DNA of 64,000 nt from JAUVDZ01 sp042568205. GTDB taxonomy: Bacteria > Patescibacteriota > Gracilibacteria > UBA1369 > PNNO01. The position numbers and the translations under genes were made by a program. The stretch spans positions 6,134 to 70,133 of the forward strand of contig JBHPJE010000005.1 of NCBI GenBank assembly GCA_042568205.1, in the 5' to 3' direction. A model generated the notes under the pieces. It was not told where the DNA came from. It was given only the letters and a program-made list of their open reading frames with translations, and did not search any database. Shown piece after piece: positions 16,039 to 23,662 of the stretch (the first letter of the stretch is position 1; every line of letters begins with the position of its first letter).

Positions 16039-17187
16039 AGTATCGTCAGCGTATTTTTGCCATGAATATTTTTCTGCCTGTTTCAAACCACGAGCAACTA
16101 ATTTGTCATAAAGCGCTTCATCTGAATGCAACTGTTCAATCGCATCAGCGATACTCGTTGGACTAGTCGGATTTGCATAAACCGCAGCGTCGCCGAGAGC
16201 TTCTGGCAAACTTGCACGATCTGAAGACACAACTGGAGTTCCGCATGCCATAGCCTCTAAAGGCGGCAATCCAAACCCTTCGTAGAGTGATGGGAACACA
16301 AAAATATGAGCCATGTTATAAAATGCCACTAGCTCCTCATCTGGCACATTTCGAATAATATGAACACTCCCTCCAAGTCCCATTTTGGTGATTTTTCGCG
16401 ACAGAGAGTCAATTCCACCCTTTAAAGTTGTGTAACCAACTAGCAGCAAATGAGTATCCATGTGCTTACCCCTAAACAGTTTAAAGGCTTGTAGAAGCTT
16501 ACTTACGTTCTTGCGTTTTAAGTCTAAGGCTCCCACATATAATAAATATTTGCGGTCAGCAGACAATCCTCGATTATGATAAAACGAATCCGGAGCTTCT
16601 TCTTCAATCTTAAACTGAGCCTGAATCGGAGGATATGCAACTGCAATTTTTTTCTCATCAATTTTTAGATATTTCATTATGTCTTTTTTTGTATATTCAG
16701 AATTCGCAATGATCTTTTCTGCCTTATTCATGCCCTTATAAGCCCATTTTGCAAACCACCTGAACTTTGCTGAAGTCTCACCCTTCATTGCCAGCGGAAT
16801 AACATCAAGACAACTGACAACAGTTTTTTTGCCAGGCAAATAATTTAACATGAAAGCTTCTTCTCCAAACATAATATGCTTCACGCGATCTTTTTTAAAA
16901 TCCTCTTTAAAATAAAAAGGATGATAAAAATGATTCAACAAATGTCGCCAAATTGAATATTTACGACCTTTCAAAGGATACAAATAACGAATTTCAAAAT
17001 TCACTTTATCCTCAAGTCGCTTAAAGAAAGGCCCTTCGTAGTGCCTTTTATAACCCGTTTTCGTCTTGTCGTCGCCGGTTTCAACGAAATTTTTCTCTCC
17101 AATAAAAAGAGTAACCGGAATTCTGCTTAAACATGCGCCTGAGCGAAGCGAAGCGGATGGTTTAGTACGCATAGCGTTGTCAGTCAT
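16012..17187 (-). CDS. GT4-family glycosyltransferase
   Basis: 391 residues with two Rossmann-like halves. The C-terminal half has the retaining GT4 donor site: GALDLKRKN, FVFPSLYEGFGLPPLEAMACGTPVV with the E-x7-E pair, and SLPEALGDAA. It transfers a sugar from a nucleotide donor to a cell-surface glycan or lipid; substrate unknown. The first 25 residues (MTDNAMRTKPSASLRSGAC) are encoded by GC-rich, AGCGAAGCG-repetitive DNA unlike the rest of the gene, so a small palindromic insertion or a wrong start is possible; a typical GT4 start would fall near IPVTLFIGEKN. It is convergent with rdgB. Confidence 0.88.
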   Translation of the reverse strand: MTDNAMRTKPSASLRSGACLSRIPVTLFIGEKNFVETGDDKTKTGYKRHYEGPFFKRLEDKVNFEIRYLYPLKGRKYSIWRHLLNHFYHPFYFKEDFKKDRVKHIMFGEEAFMLNYLPGKKTVVSCLDVIPLAMKGETSAKFRWFAKWAYKGMNKAEKIIANSEYTKKDIMKYLKIDEKKIAVAYPPIQAQFKIEEEAPDSFYHNRGLSADRKYLLYVGALDLKRKNVSKLLQAFKLFRGKHMDTHLLLVGYTTLKGGIDSLSRKITKMGLGGSVHIIRNVPDEELVAFYNMAHIFVFPSLYEGFGLPPLEAMACGTPVVSSDRASLPEALGDAAVYANPTSPTSIADAIEQLHSDEALYDKLVARGLKQAEKYSWQKYADDTLKVYEEVF

Positions 17188-17253
17188 TTTTTTTAAAACA
17201 ATTGCACTTCAGAGTATAACATATTAAAATATCGTGGAACTAACTTGATCGAT

Positions 17254-17601
17254 ATGCCTCCAAGAATTGGAATGAAAGACTTAAGAGAGTGCAAAACTTT
17301 CCTTAAAAATCCAGATACTGAAACGCCTAAAATTCTACAAACTTTAGAAATAAGAGAAATTAGGCTACTATTGCAGGCAGCTGCAGAATCAATAATTTTA
17401 GATGATAATCCTGATGAAATGCGAGCTTTACAAGGAATGCTTGTACTAATCAATGATAAATATCCACTTAATAAACATGAAGAATCCCCTACAAGATGTA
17501 AAGAAACGTTTAGAAAAGGAGCGCCAGAACAATGGCAACAAGTACTGGACAATCGATCACGAAACCGGACAGTTTTTATACAACCTGATAGTAAAAAATG
17601 A
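17254..17601 (+). CDS. possible small helical protein overlapping the methyltransferase start
   Basis: 115 residues from the ATG at 17254 (a TTG lies nine bases earlier). The first 75 residues are well-formed, charged helices (DLRECKTFLKNPDTETPKIL, EIRLLLQAAAESI). The last 40 overlap the methyltransferase gene in another frame and look like read-through. Without it there is a 290-base gap upstream of the methyltransferase. A real short gene, perhaps frameshifted at its end, is possible. Confidence 0.4.
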   Translation: MPPRIGMKDLRECKTFLKNPDTETPKILQTLEIREIRLLLQAAAESIILDDNPDEMRALQGMLVLINDKYPLNKHEESPTRCKETFRKGAPEQWQQVLDNRSRNRTVFIQPDSKK

Positions 17602-18031
17602 TTATAAAAAAATCCTTGAAATAGGAACTTCTATTGGATATAGCGGTCTTTGGTTTGCAAAAGCCCTTCGGGAAACAGGCGGCAAACTTTACACAGTTGA
17701 ATCAAATAACGAGCGCTATGAAATAGCCCGTGAAAATTTTAGCGAAGCTGAAGTTTTAGATATTGTGAAGCAATTAAAAGGCCATGCTCCTGATGTTCCG
17801 ATCCCGGACATGGTTGATTTTCTCTTTCTGGATGCCACAAAATTCGAATATAAATATTATTTGTCGACTTATTTATTTCACATGAAAAAAGGTGGCATGA
17901 TTGTTGCAGACAATGCAATAAGCCATGCTGAAGATATGAAAGTTTACATCGACATGGTTAATAATTCAGACCAACTCGAAACCAAATTAGTAGAACTTGG
18001 CACGGGTCTTCTTGTTTCCAAGATTAAGTGA
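17477..18031 (+). CDS. SAM-dependent O-methyltransferase
   Basis: 184 residues from the ATG at 17477 (MKNPLQDVKK). Class I Rossmann methyltransferase of the catechol-O-methyltransferase type: SAM motif ILEIGTSIGYSGLWFA (about 48-63), acidic residue in YTVESNNERY, DFLFLDATKFEYKYYL (motif with the metal-binding Asp) and GGMIVADNAISH. The small-molecule substrate cannot be inferred. It ends in TGA, which confirms standard code use. A 7-bp hairpin follows at 18034. Confidence 0.86.
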   Translation: MKNPLQDVKKRLEKERQNNGNKYWTIDHETGQFLYNLIVKNDYKKILEIGTSIGYSGLWFAKALRETGGKLYTVESNNERYEIARENFSEAEVLDIVKQLKGHAPDVPIPDMVDFLFLDATKFEYKYYLSTYLFHMKKGGMIVADNAISHAEDMKVYIDMVNNSDQLETKLVELGTGLLVSKIK

Positions 18032-18033
18032 AA

Positions 18034-18059
18034 GGCCCTGCATCTTGCGATACAGGGCC
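18034..18059. terminator. hairpin between methyltransferase and tRNA-like gene
   Basis: GGCCCTG (18034-18040) pairs with CAGGGCC (18053-18059); the loop can add ATC/GAT. It lacks a strong T-run on either strand and may serve the plus-strand methyltransferase or the minus-strand tRNA transcript. Confidence 0.5.
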
Positions 18060-18139
18060 GGTGAATTCATGGATCGTTGGAACCAAATAGGCCCATTGAT
18101 CTCGTTTTTGGAGGCGGGAGGACTCGAACCCCCATACTA

Positions 18140-18253
18140 AGAGCCGAAATTTTGATGTGCTTACTAAAGTGAGACGGAGGTCCCGATGCCCAAGAAACAC
18201 ATCAACCAGGCACAACAGAAAGGAGGTTGGGATGAACAATCCCGTTCGGCTCT
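18140..18253. mobile_element. GC-rich mini-insert with 9-bp inverted ends inside the tRNA-like gene
   Basis: AGAGCCGAA at 18140-18148 and TTCGGCTCT at 18245-18253 are perfect inverted ends. Inside, TTGATGTG pairs with CACATCAA (18153-18160 and 18195-18202), and there are smaller stems (GGGAT/ATCCC, CAACC/GGTTG). No group I or II intron core is recognisable, and at about 110 bases it is too short for one. An SD-led 23-codon frame lies on the plus strand. Confidence 0.5.
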
Positions 18254-18257
18254 ATAA
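18186..18257 (+). CDS. SD-led 23-residue micro-ORF inside the tRNA insert
   Basis: ATG at 18186 with a perfect GGAGG five bases upstream (18176-18180), running to TAA at 18257. The peptide is basic and polar (MPKKHINQAQQKGGWDEQSR, then SAL) with GC-rich codons (AAG, CAC, ATC, AAC, CAG), like the larger GC-rich genes. It is antisense to the tRNA-like gene. The length is too small for coding proof. Confidence 0.35.
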   Translation: MPKKHINQAQQKGGWDEQSRSAL

Positions 18258-18337
18258 TAGCGTCCTACCGTGTTAGACGACGCCCCCATATGTAAAAACA
18301 TAGAGCTTATTATACCTCTATATAGCGGGTTGTCAAC

Positions 18338-19168
18338 CTATTTCTTTAAAATCAAATAAAAGGCTGAAGCAAGCCTGTGGGCTTCTTTTCGCTTGCGGAA
18401 AAAAGCATCGAAATACTTAATTGGCGCAGTGAAGTAACTAAAAATTGCACGCCAAAATTTGTATGCTTTTTTTGAATTAAATGAAAATAATATTGCTAAA
18501 TATTCACGTAAAAACCATGCCAATGCACTTGATGGACCAACTGAAATTCCTTCATCCACAATTTCAAAATCTTTAAAAAATTCATGTAGGCCATTAATTG
18601 AATATCTTTGATAATCATCAGGAACTGCATGAAATGGCTGCATAAAAGGTACTTTCGCATAAATCTTCCCGCCTGGCTTAACTACACGTTTTAATTCTTC
18701 ACGAACCTTTAGAGGATTTTTTAAATGCTCAAATACATTTTTAATAATTACTCCATCGAGGCTGCCATCTTTAAAAGGCATTTCGTGCGCGTCAGCCACA
18801 ATATCAATATTTGGATAATATGCAATATCGAGATTATAAACGCCTTTAATTTTCTTTGATAAAGATCCAACATTTACTACAACATCATCGTCATTGAATT
18901 GCTTGAGAAATTCCTTAAGCTCTGGGCCTTCTTCGTATGAACTGTGGAGATTTTTAAAATAAACAGAGTGGTGTGGTGGCTTAAGAAAGCGTAAAGCGCG
19001 TTTTAAAGCATTAGGTTTTTTCTGATGTTGCGAAACCGCCCCTACTTCCATATCATCAATAAAAACCGGCACACCTTCGTGCTTTATATATTGTTTGCCA
19101 CATTCAGAACATTTGAGCTCGTTGAGCTCTTTTCGACATTTCGGACATGCTAAAATATTATGTTTCAT
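18338..19168 (-). CDS. SAM methyltransferase with N-terminal zinc ribbon
   Basis: 276 residues. Residues 1-35 form a Trm112-like zinc ribbon (CPKCRKELNELKCSECGKQY) followed by GVPVFIDD. The class I methyltransferase fold follows (about 85-190), with VVNVGSLSKK, NLDIAYYPNIDIVADAHEMPFKDGSLDGVIIKNVFEHL spread over motifs I to IV, and RVVKPGGKIYAKVPF. The C-terminal half has aromatic helices (about 205-250) that may contact the membrane. Such proteins often methylate lipids or glycan intermediates; the substrate is unknown. Its start overlaps the end of the PBP gene by 11 bases, so it is translated with it and is likely an envelope gene. Confidence 0.83.
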   Translation of the reverse strand: MKHNILACPKCRKELNELKCSECGKQYIKHEGVPVFIDDMEVGAVSQHQKKPNALKRALRFLKPPHHSVYFKNLHSSYEEGPELKEFLKQFNDDDVVVNVGSLSKKIKGVYNLDIAYYPNIDIVADAHEMPFKDGSLDGVIIKNVFEHLKNPLKVREELKRVVKPGGKIYAKVPFMQPFHAVPDDYQRYSINGLHEFFKDFEIVDEGISVGPSSALAWFLREYLAILFSFNSKKAYKFWRAIFSYFTAPIKYFDAFFRKRKEAHRLASAFYLILKK

Positions 19169-22019
19169 CTTCTTCTGGAATTACAGTTGGTTCTTCAACT
19201 GGTTCAACTGGTGTTGGTTCTTCAACCGGAGTTGGCTCCTCATCATCTTCAGGAATCACATCAGGCCCTTCTTTTGGCTTATCATCTTCTTTTTCTTTAC
19301 CCTTAATTTTCACTTCAACAGATGACTCTGCAGTATAGCCATGAATATCAGTTAAAACAGCTCTTATGGTATGGACTGATCCAGGCTCAAGAAATCTATT
19401 AACTCTTAATGATCCTGAGTAAGGTGCGATTCGTGAAGTATCCTGGAGAGATCCATCAAAATAATATTGAACTGATTCAATTTCAAAGTCTGATTTTGCA
19501 TTTACCATAACTCCTAGCACTCCTGTGTCGATTTTTTCGTAACTACTTGGCTCTTTAATTTTAAGTGATCGTTTCGCATTTAAATGCTCTTTTGAACAAA
19601 GAGGACTAAATTCAGTTGGCGGTGTACCTGCAACATTAACTGGCGCTCCTTCTTCTTGAGCTTTTATAGCAATTCCTGCTGCCCAAGCTTGTACTGCAGC
19701 TTCCCATACACTATTTGTAGGATCAATCGAATGATGCTCCTGGAAAGCTCTTTCTTCAACTTCTTCGCGCGGACACCACTCATTTGCTAACAAACCATTT
19801 CGTTTATCAACTTTAACTGTTGCAAAAGAATTATCAACTTCTGTTGGCACTCCAAAACTCGCGAAAATATCACTGCGCACCCCTCCTTCGGCTGTATTTC
19901 CACCTGGCAATTTACCAGTTGCAGCGCTTACTGTAACTGTTTGAATTCCAGGAGGCTTTGGGAATTCTTCACGAGAGAATCCTTTTAAATTATGAGCTTG
20001 TGTCATGAAGTCTTTCCAAATCGGAGCAGCTCCTTCATACCCATTTGCATAAACTGAAAGATTTCCACTTTTTCTATCATCACTATTTCCTGCCCAAACA
20101 CCTGCTACTAAATGAGTTGTATAACCCATTGTCCAAAGATTACTCGGATAATTTACATTCGCAATTTTCTTATTTGAAGTTCCTGTTTTTGCTGCATTTA
20201 CTTGTCCTGGAATTGTCATTGCAGGTCCAAGGCGAACACTTGTATCAGAAAGTATACTATTTATTAAATATGCAATTTGTGGATCCAACACTTCTTCATA
20301 AGTCTGCTTATCTTCTTCCCATTCCTCTAAAATATCTCCCTGTGAATTTGTAACTTTCATAATACTAACCGGCTCAACACGCTTTCCTCCGTTTGCAAAA
20401 GTCGCAAAAGCTGAAGTGTGATCCAAAAGCTTAACTTCGGCTGTACCAAGCGCTAAAGGCCATCCGAAATCTCTATCTTTTGTAATAAAATTGATACCCA
20501 TTTTTTCAGCAAGATTCAAAATCGGTTCCTGCTCACCTGCTAAAAAATAAGCTTTAATCGCTGGAATATTTCGCGACTGAGCAAGTGCTCTTCTGATATT
20601 CATAGGTCCCTGATATGTTCCATCGTAGTTCTCCGGAGGCGCTCCTCCACCAAATTGAGTTCGCACATCATACATAACTGAAGCCGGAGCATATCGATTA
20701 TAAAAAGCCTGCGCATAAACATAAGGTTTAAACGATGAACCAGGTTGTTTATAAGAAGTTGCAATATTCACATTCCCATCAATCTCCTCGTCATAATAAT
20801 CTTTCGAACCAACCATAACTAAAATCTGCCCATTGTCGGGATCAATTGCTACCAAAGAAGCATTTGTTGCATTAAATCGACCATTGTTTGCTGCTCCATC
20901 TTCAACTGCTTTTTCAGCAATTTCCTGAAGTTCTCCATCAATAGTTGTATAAACCTGAAGTCCACCCTGCTCAACCACTTCTTTACCATATTTTTCTTCT
21001 AATTCTGCAATTATATGAAACACAAAATGCGGAGCAGTAATTCGCGAAACATGTTTTTCCAATTCCAAATTCTGCAATTTGCTCCAAGCTTCATCCTTTT
21101 CATCCTGAGTAATCAATCCCTCTCCAAACATCTTTCTTAAAATTATATCTGCACGCCCAGGAATATAAACTCCATCACCATTTTCATATTGATATCCTTT
21201 TCCAATAAGTCCCATTTTATAATCTTCTCCACTTATTAATGATGAAGAATCAGTGACGTTTCTAGTTTCTAAATCCTCTAAAGCAACCAAAAGCTCAGAT
21301 CGTTTATTTGTACCATAAGGATTATAATAAGAAGGTGCATTTGGAAGACCTGCAAGCATTGCACTTTCAGCTACGTCGAGGTCCTTGGCATCTTTATTAA
21401 AATAGATTTCTGCTGCCTTTTGGATACCATATGCGTTATTTCCGTATGGAATTTTATTTAAATAAAGTTCTAAAATTTTCTGTTTATCATAAGCCTGCTC
21501 TAACCGAACAGCGAGTATCAATTCTTTAATTTTACGTGTATAACTCCGCTCATTTGAAAGGAAGGCATTTTTAACATATTGTTGAGTAATCGTTGAACCT
21601 CCACGCTTCGCTCCAATACCAAACACATCATTCAAGCCGGCTTTAATCAAGCCAGGAATATCAAATCCTTTATGTGTCCAAAATTCATCATCCTCAATTG
21701 CAACAGTCGCATTAACCAAGTCCTCAGAAATTTCATTGTATGGAACATATTTTCGATTTTCTTCACCATGTTTTACATAAAGCACTTCGCCATTACGATC
21801 AAATATCGTTGTAGATTGAGCAACACTAAGCTTATCAATATCTCGAACATCAGGCAGGCCAATGCTGAGGATAGCAATAAAAATTGTCAAAGTAATAATC
21901 CCTAAAAGGATGAGTGCAATACCCCCTGAAACAATAAGAATCGCTAATTTTTTAATTGAAATCTTACCTTCTTGTTTAATTTTAAGAAGAGATTTAAATT
22001 TTTGATGGATGTTTTTCAT
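19158..22019 (-). CDS. class A penicillin-binding protein (PBP1A-like)
   Basis: 953 residues. Basic cytoplasmic start, transmembrane helix (about 27-52), then the GT51 glycosyltransferase domain (about 75-260): catalytic EDDEFWTHKGFD, GGSTITQQ, KELILAVRLE and KIPYGNNAYG. The transpeptidase (about 390-720) has the Ser-x-x-Lys in PGSSFKPYVY, the SRN triad in ALAQSRNIPA and KTGT in AAKTGTSNKK. It polymerises and cross-links peptidoglycan outside the membrane. An added Ig-like domain (about 820-900) and a tail made mostly of Glu, Pro, Thr and Val (EEPTPVEEPTPVEPVEEPT) follow; such tails are common in CPR PBPs and may reach through the wall. The methyltransferase gene overlaps its end. Confidence 0.95.
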   Translation of the reverse strand: MKNIHQKFKSLLKIKQEGKISIKKLAILIVSGGIALILLGIITLTIFIAILSIGLPDVRDIDKLSVAQSTTIFDRNGEVLYVKHGEENRKYVPYNEISEDLVNATVAIEDDEFWTHKGFDIPGLIKAGLNDVFGIGAKRGGSTITQQYVKNAFLSNERSYTRKIKELILAVRLEQAYDKQKILELYLNKIPYGNNAYGIQKAAEIYFNKDAKDLDVAESAMLAGLPNAPSYYNPYGTNKRSELLVALEDLETRNVTDSSSLISGEDYKMGLIGKGYQYENGDGVYIPGRADIILRKMFGEGLITQDEKDEAWSKLQNLELEKHVSRITAPHFVFHIIAELEEKYGKEVVEQGGLQVYTTIDGELQEIAEKAVEDGAANNGRFNATNASLVAIDPDNGQILVMVGSKDYYDEEIDGNVNIATSYKQPGSSFKPYVYAQAFYNRYAPASVMYDVRTQFGGGAPPENYDGTYQGPMNIRRALAQSRNIPAIKAYFLAGEQEPILNLAEKMGINFITKDRDFGWPLALGTAEVKLLDHTSAFATFANGGKRVEPVSIMKVTNSQGDILEEWEEDKQTYEEVLDPQIAYLINSILSDTSVRLGPAMTIPGQVNAAKTGTSNKKIANVNYPSNLWTMGYTTHLVAGVWAGNSDDRKSGNLSVYANGYEGAAPIWKDFMTQAHNLKGFSREEFPKPPGIQTVTVSAATGKLPGGNTAEGGVRSDIFASFGVPTEVDNSFATVKVDKRNGLLANEWCPREEVEERAFQEHHSIDPTNSVWEAAVQAWAAGIAIKAQEEGAPVNVAGTPPTEFSPLCSKEHLNAKRSLKIKEPSSYEKIDTGVLGVMVNAKSDFEIESVQYYFDGSLQDTSRIAPYSGSLRVNRFLEPGSVHTIRAVLTDIHGYTAESSVEVKIKGKEKEDDKPKEGPDVIPEDDEEPTPVEEPTPVEPVEEPTVIPEEDET

Positions 22020-22084
22020 ATAAATAGGTGAGACTATAAAAAACGGCCTTAAAATTCTATAGGAATAGGCCTAAAGTAGCAATA

Positions 22085-22600
22085 TTATTCGAATAATCTT
22101 GGCGGCACTATGCTAGTAGATGAATGTTCTTGATTTTCAGCATCTTGCCAAGTAATTGTGATAGTTCGTGCTTCGACTGGATCTTGAAATTGCATATCTA
22201 CGCCAATACCATTTTCAGACGGGAGTTGGCCAACCGAAGAATTCTGACTATGTATAAGACTTCCATGTGCATCATGAACTTCAACAAAAGCATTATCAAT
22301 TGTATAATCGATATCATAAGCAACACGAAGCCCAACATATTGTTCATAGTCAGGGCTCATCAAATAGGACATATACTGAACAGGAATTGTCTCTTGTTTT
22401 TGAACTTCTTGTGGTTTTGGCTTATCTTGAGCACATGCAGCTAATGCAGGTGAAGCGATTCCTACTGCAAATACTAGTTGAACTACTTTATTTTGAGCAA
22501 AACTCCTTAATTTTTCTAAGGTTGTTTTATCTGGAGTATCTTCTCGTTGCTGGCTTATCTCTGCGGGATCCTGTATGTCTCTTGTTTCATATAAAGCCAT
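22085..22600 (-). CDS. lipoprotein with unusually long N-terminal region, unknown function
   Basis: 171 residues from the ATG at 22600 (MALYETRD); an ATG nine bases earlier is possible. A 38-residue polar cytoplasmic stretch precedes a hydrophobic segment ending in a lipobox (PALAAC, Cys56). The remainder is a small beta-rich domain (about 75-170) with VGLRVAYDIDYTIDNAFVEV and ARTITITWQDAE, like an immunoglobulin-type fold. No family is recognised. The long n-region is atypical for lipoprotein signals but conceivable. It lies upstream of the PBP gene in the same direction, 65 bases away. Confidence 0.68.
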   Translation of the reverse strand: MALYETRDIQDPAEISQQREDTPDKTTLEKLRSFAQNKVVQLVFAVGIASPALAACAQDKPKPQEVQKQETIPVQYMSYLMSPDYEQYVGLRVAYDIDYTIDNAFVEVHDAHGSLIHSQNSSVGQLPSENGIGVDMQFQDPVEARTITITWQDAENQEHSSTSIVPPRLFE

Positions 22601-22748
22601 ATTTAACATATTAGCTCTAAGTATTGATATTGTCTCTGATTAGCGAAAAATGTCAATAGAAAGTTGCTTGTGCAGTTCGCCCAATCGCCGTTGGTGACCT
22701 TTCGCGATTAGATGACCACCTCCTTGACTTTTCGAATAAAATATTGCC

Positions 22749-22776
22749 TTGTATTTTATTTTGAAATCATTATAAT
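22749..22776 (+). promoter_or_regulatory. promoter of the GC-rich sorted protein gene at 22933
   Basis: TTGTAT at 22749-22754, a 16-base spacer and TATAAT at 22771-22776. A TTGACT at about 22722 has no well-placed -10. The predicted leader is about 150 bases. Confidence 0.5.
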
Positions 22777-22820
22777 TGATAGCCTGAAACAAATCGCGCT
22801 CTTTTAAATGAAGATTTTTT

Positions 22821-22901
22821 CTTCAGCGTTAGTATACGTCTCGTAATACCCCTTATCACATTACGGTTCGTAGCTGACGCTGAAGCGGGCTCCCAGGAGC
22901 C
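22821..22901 (+). promoter_or_regulatory. structured leader of the 22933 gene
   Basis: CTTCAGCGT (22821-22829) pairs with ACGCTGAAG (22877-22885). Nested inside, CGTAAT (22842-22847) pairs with ATTACG (22860-22865). A second stem, GGCTC-CCAG-GAGCC, follows at 22888-22901. The GTGGAGGT SD at about 22919-22926 is left free. The nested form could be a cis-regulatory RNA; no known riboswitch motif is recognised. Confidence 0.5.
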
Positions 22902-22932
22902 GCGTACTTACAACGAAAGTGGAGGTAGTCGA

Positions 22933-23577
22933 ATGCGACTAATCGAAGCAGTAGCTGTAAGCGGGCTCTTCACCCTGTTCTCCGCCAATGCGTTTGGCAA
23001 CCCGCGGCCCAAAAACGGAGACGATCCCGTCTCATGCGTTCAGGTGGTGGGCGACGGCGAGTATCTCCTTAGCATGCCCGAGGGGGCTGCACTTCCTTGC
23101 CGCTTTGTGGCAAACGAAGCAGGGACATTCGTACGGTTGGATTGGGGCGAGATGATCGTCACACGTGAGAATAGCATCCTAAAGCGCGGTGCCGCCCGCG
23201 TGTATACAGCCGGGATACCTTTCTCAATCATGGGGGACCAAGTTCACCTTATAGAAACTGATAACACTGTAGACGTGGTAGTCGACAGCGACCTCACGTA
23301 TATCCTCTCGAAAGAGGGGTGCGCAGAAGTAGTCAGTTGCTATGAGGCAGGTACAGAGCAAGGCGAATCCTACTTCCTCGAAGAGGGAGATCTTCTCGTA
23401 CTACGTCGGAGTGGCGCGGTTTACGCGTGGGAAGATGTAGAAGGGAAAAGCCGCGTTCCACGCGGAGGATGTTCGACTGCTCATGATACGAACGTTGGGA
23501 CTGTTCCAGAAGGTTTCACATGGTTTCTCTTTTTGGCTGTTTGGCTCTGGTTTAGGCGACGAAGCTCTTCGGAGTAA
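22933..23577 (+). CDS. GC-rich secreted protein with MYXO-CTERM-like tail
   Basis: 214 residues. The N-terminal hydrophobic stretch (about 4-22, ending ANAFGNP) is a signal peptide. The mature domain is a compact beta-rich region (about 30-165) with Cys at 35, 56 and the pair CAEVVSCYEAG; no family is recognised. The C-terminus is tripartite: PRGGCS with Cys180, a hydrophobic helix (about 195-207; FTWFLFLAVWLWF) and RRR. This matches the tails of the proteins at 6167-8743 and 40181-42868. The ATG is preceded by a strong SD (GGAGGT). It is GC-rich, with its own promoter, long structured leader and terminator. Confidence 0.8.
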   Translation: MRLIEAVAVSGLFTLFSANAFGNPRPKNGDDPVSCVQVVGDGEYLLSMPEGAALPCRFVANEAGTFVRLDWGEMIVTRENSILKRGAARVYTAGIPFSIMGDQVHLIETDNTVDVVVDSDLTYILSKEGCAEVVSCYEAGTEQGESYFLEEGDLLVLRRSGAVYAWEDVEGKSRVPRGGCSTAHDTNVGTVPEGFTWFLFLAVWLWFRRRSSSE

Positions 23578-23616
23578 GTCAGCTGAAAGCCGGGCACCTA
23601 CTAGTTAGTAATATTT

Positions 23617-23662
23617 GCTCTTCGGATTGGGGTTTTAAGTGAAATCCGGAGAGCATTATTTT
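23617..23662 (+). terminator. intrinsic terminator after the 22933 gene
   Basis: GCTCTTCGGATT (23617-23628) pairs with AATCCGGAGAGC (23643-23654) with one G-U, followed by ATTATTTTT. The T-rich tail runs into the end of the convergent pheT gene. Confidence 0.8.

Larger units (their letters stand above)
18109..18287 (-). tRNA. tRNA-like gene interrupted in the anticodon region
   Basis: On the minus strand, 5' GGGGGCG at 18287-18281 pairs with CGCCTCC at 18116-18110 (one G-U). Next come TC and a canonical D arm, GTCT-AACACGGTA-GGAC. At the 3' side there is a T arm, GGGGG-TTCGAGT-CCTCC, directly before the acceptor strand. CCA is not encoded. Between the D arm and T arm lies about 125 bases instead of the usual 22. 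This contains an insert with 9-bp inverted ends (18140-18253). The anticodon cannot be assigned with confidence; the D arm resembles Glu/Gln tRNAs. Either this is an intron-containing tRNA or a tRNA gene broken by insertion. Confidence 0.65.

Noticed and set aside
18024..18239. 71-codon minus-strand frame over the tRNA-like gene
   Set aside because: It runs through the T arm and acceptor stem; the conserved tRNA structure explains the sequence better.
18109..18287. tmRNA or group I intron in a tRNA
   Set aside because: The D arm is a canonical tRNA type and lacks the tmRNA D-loop motif. The insert is too short and has no intron core.
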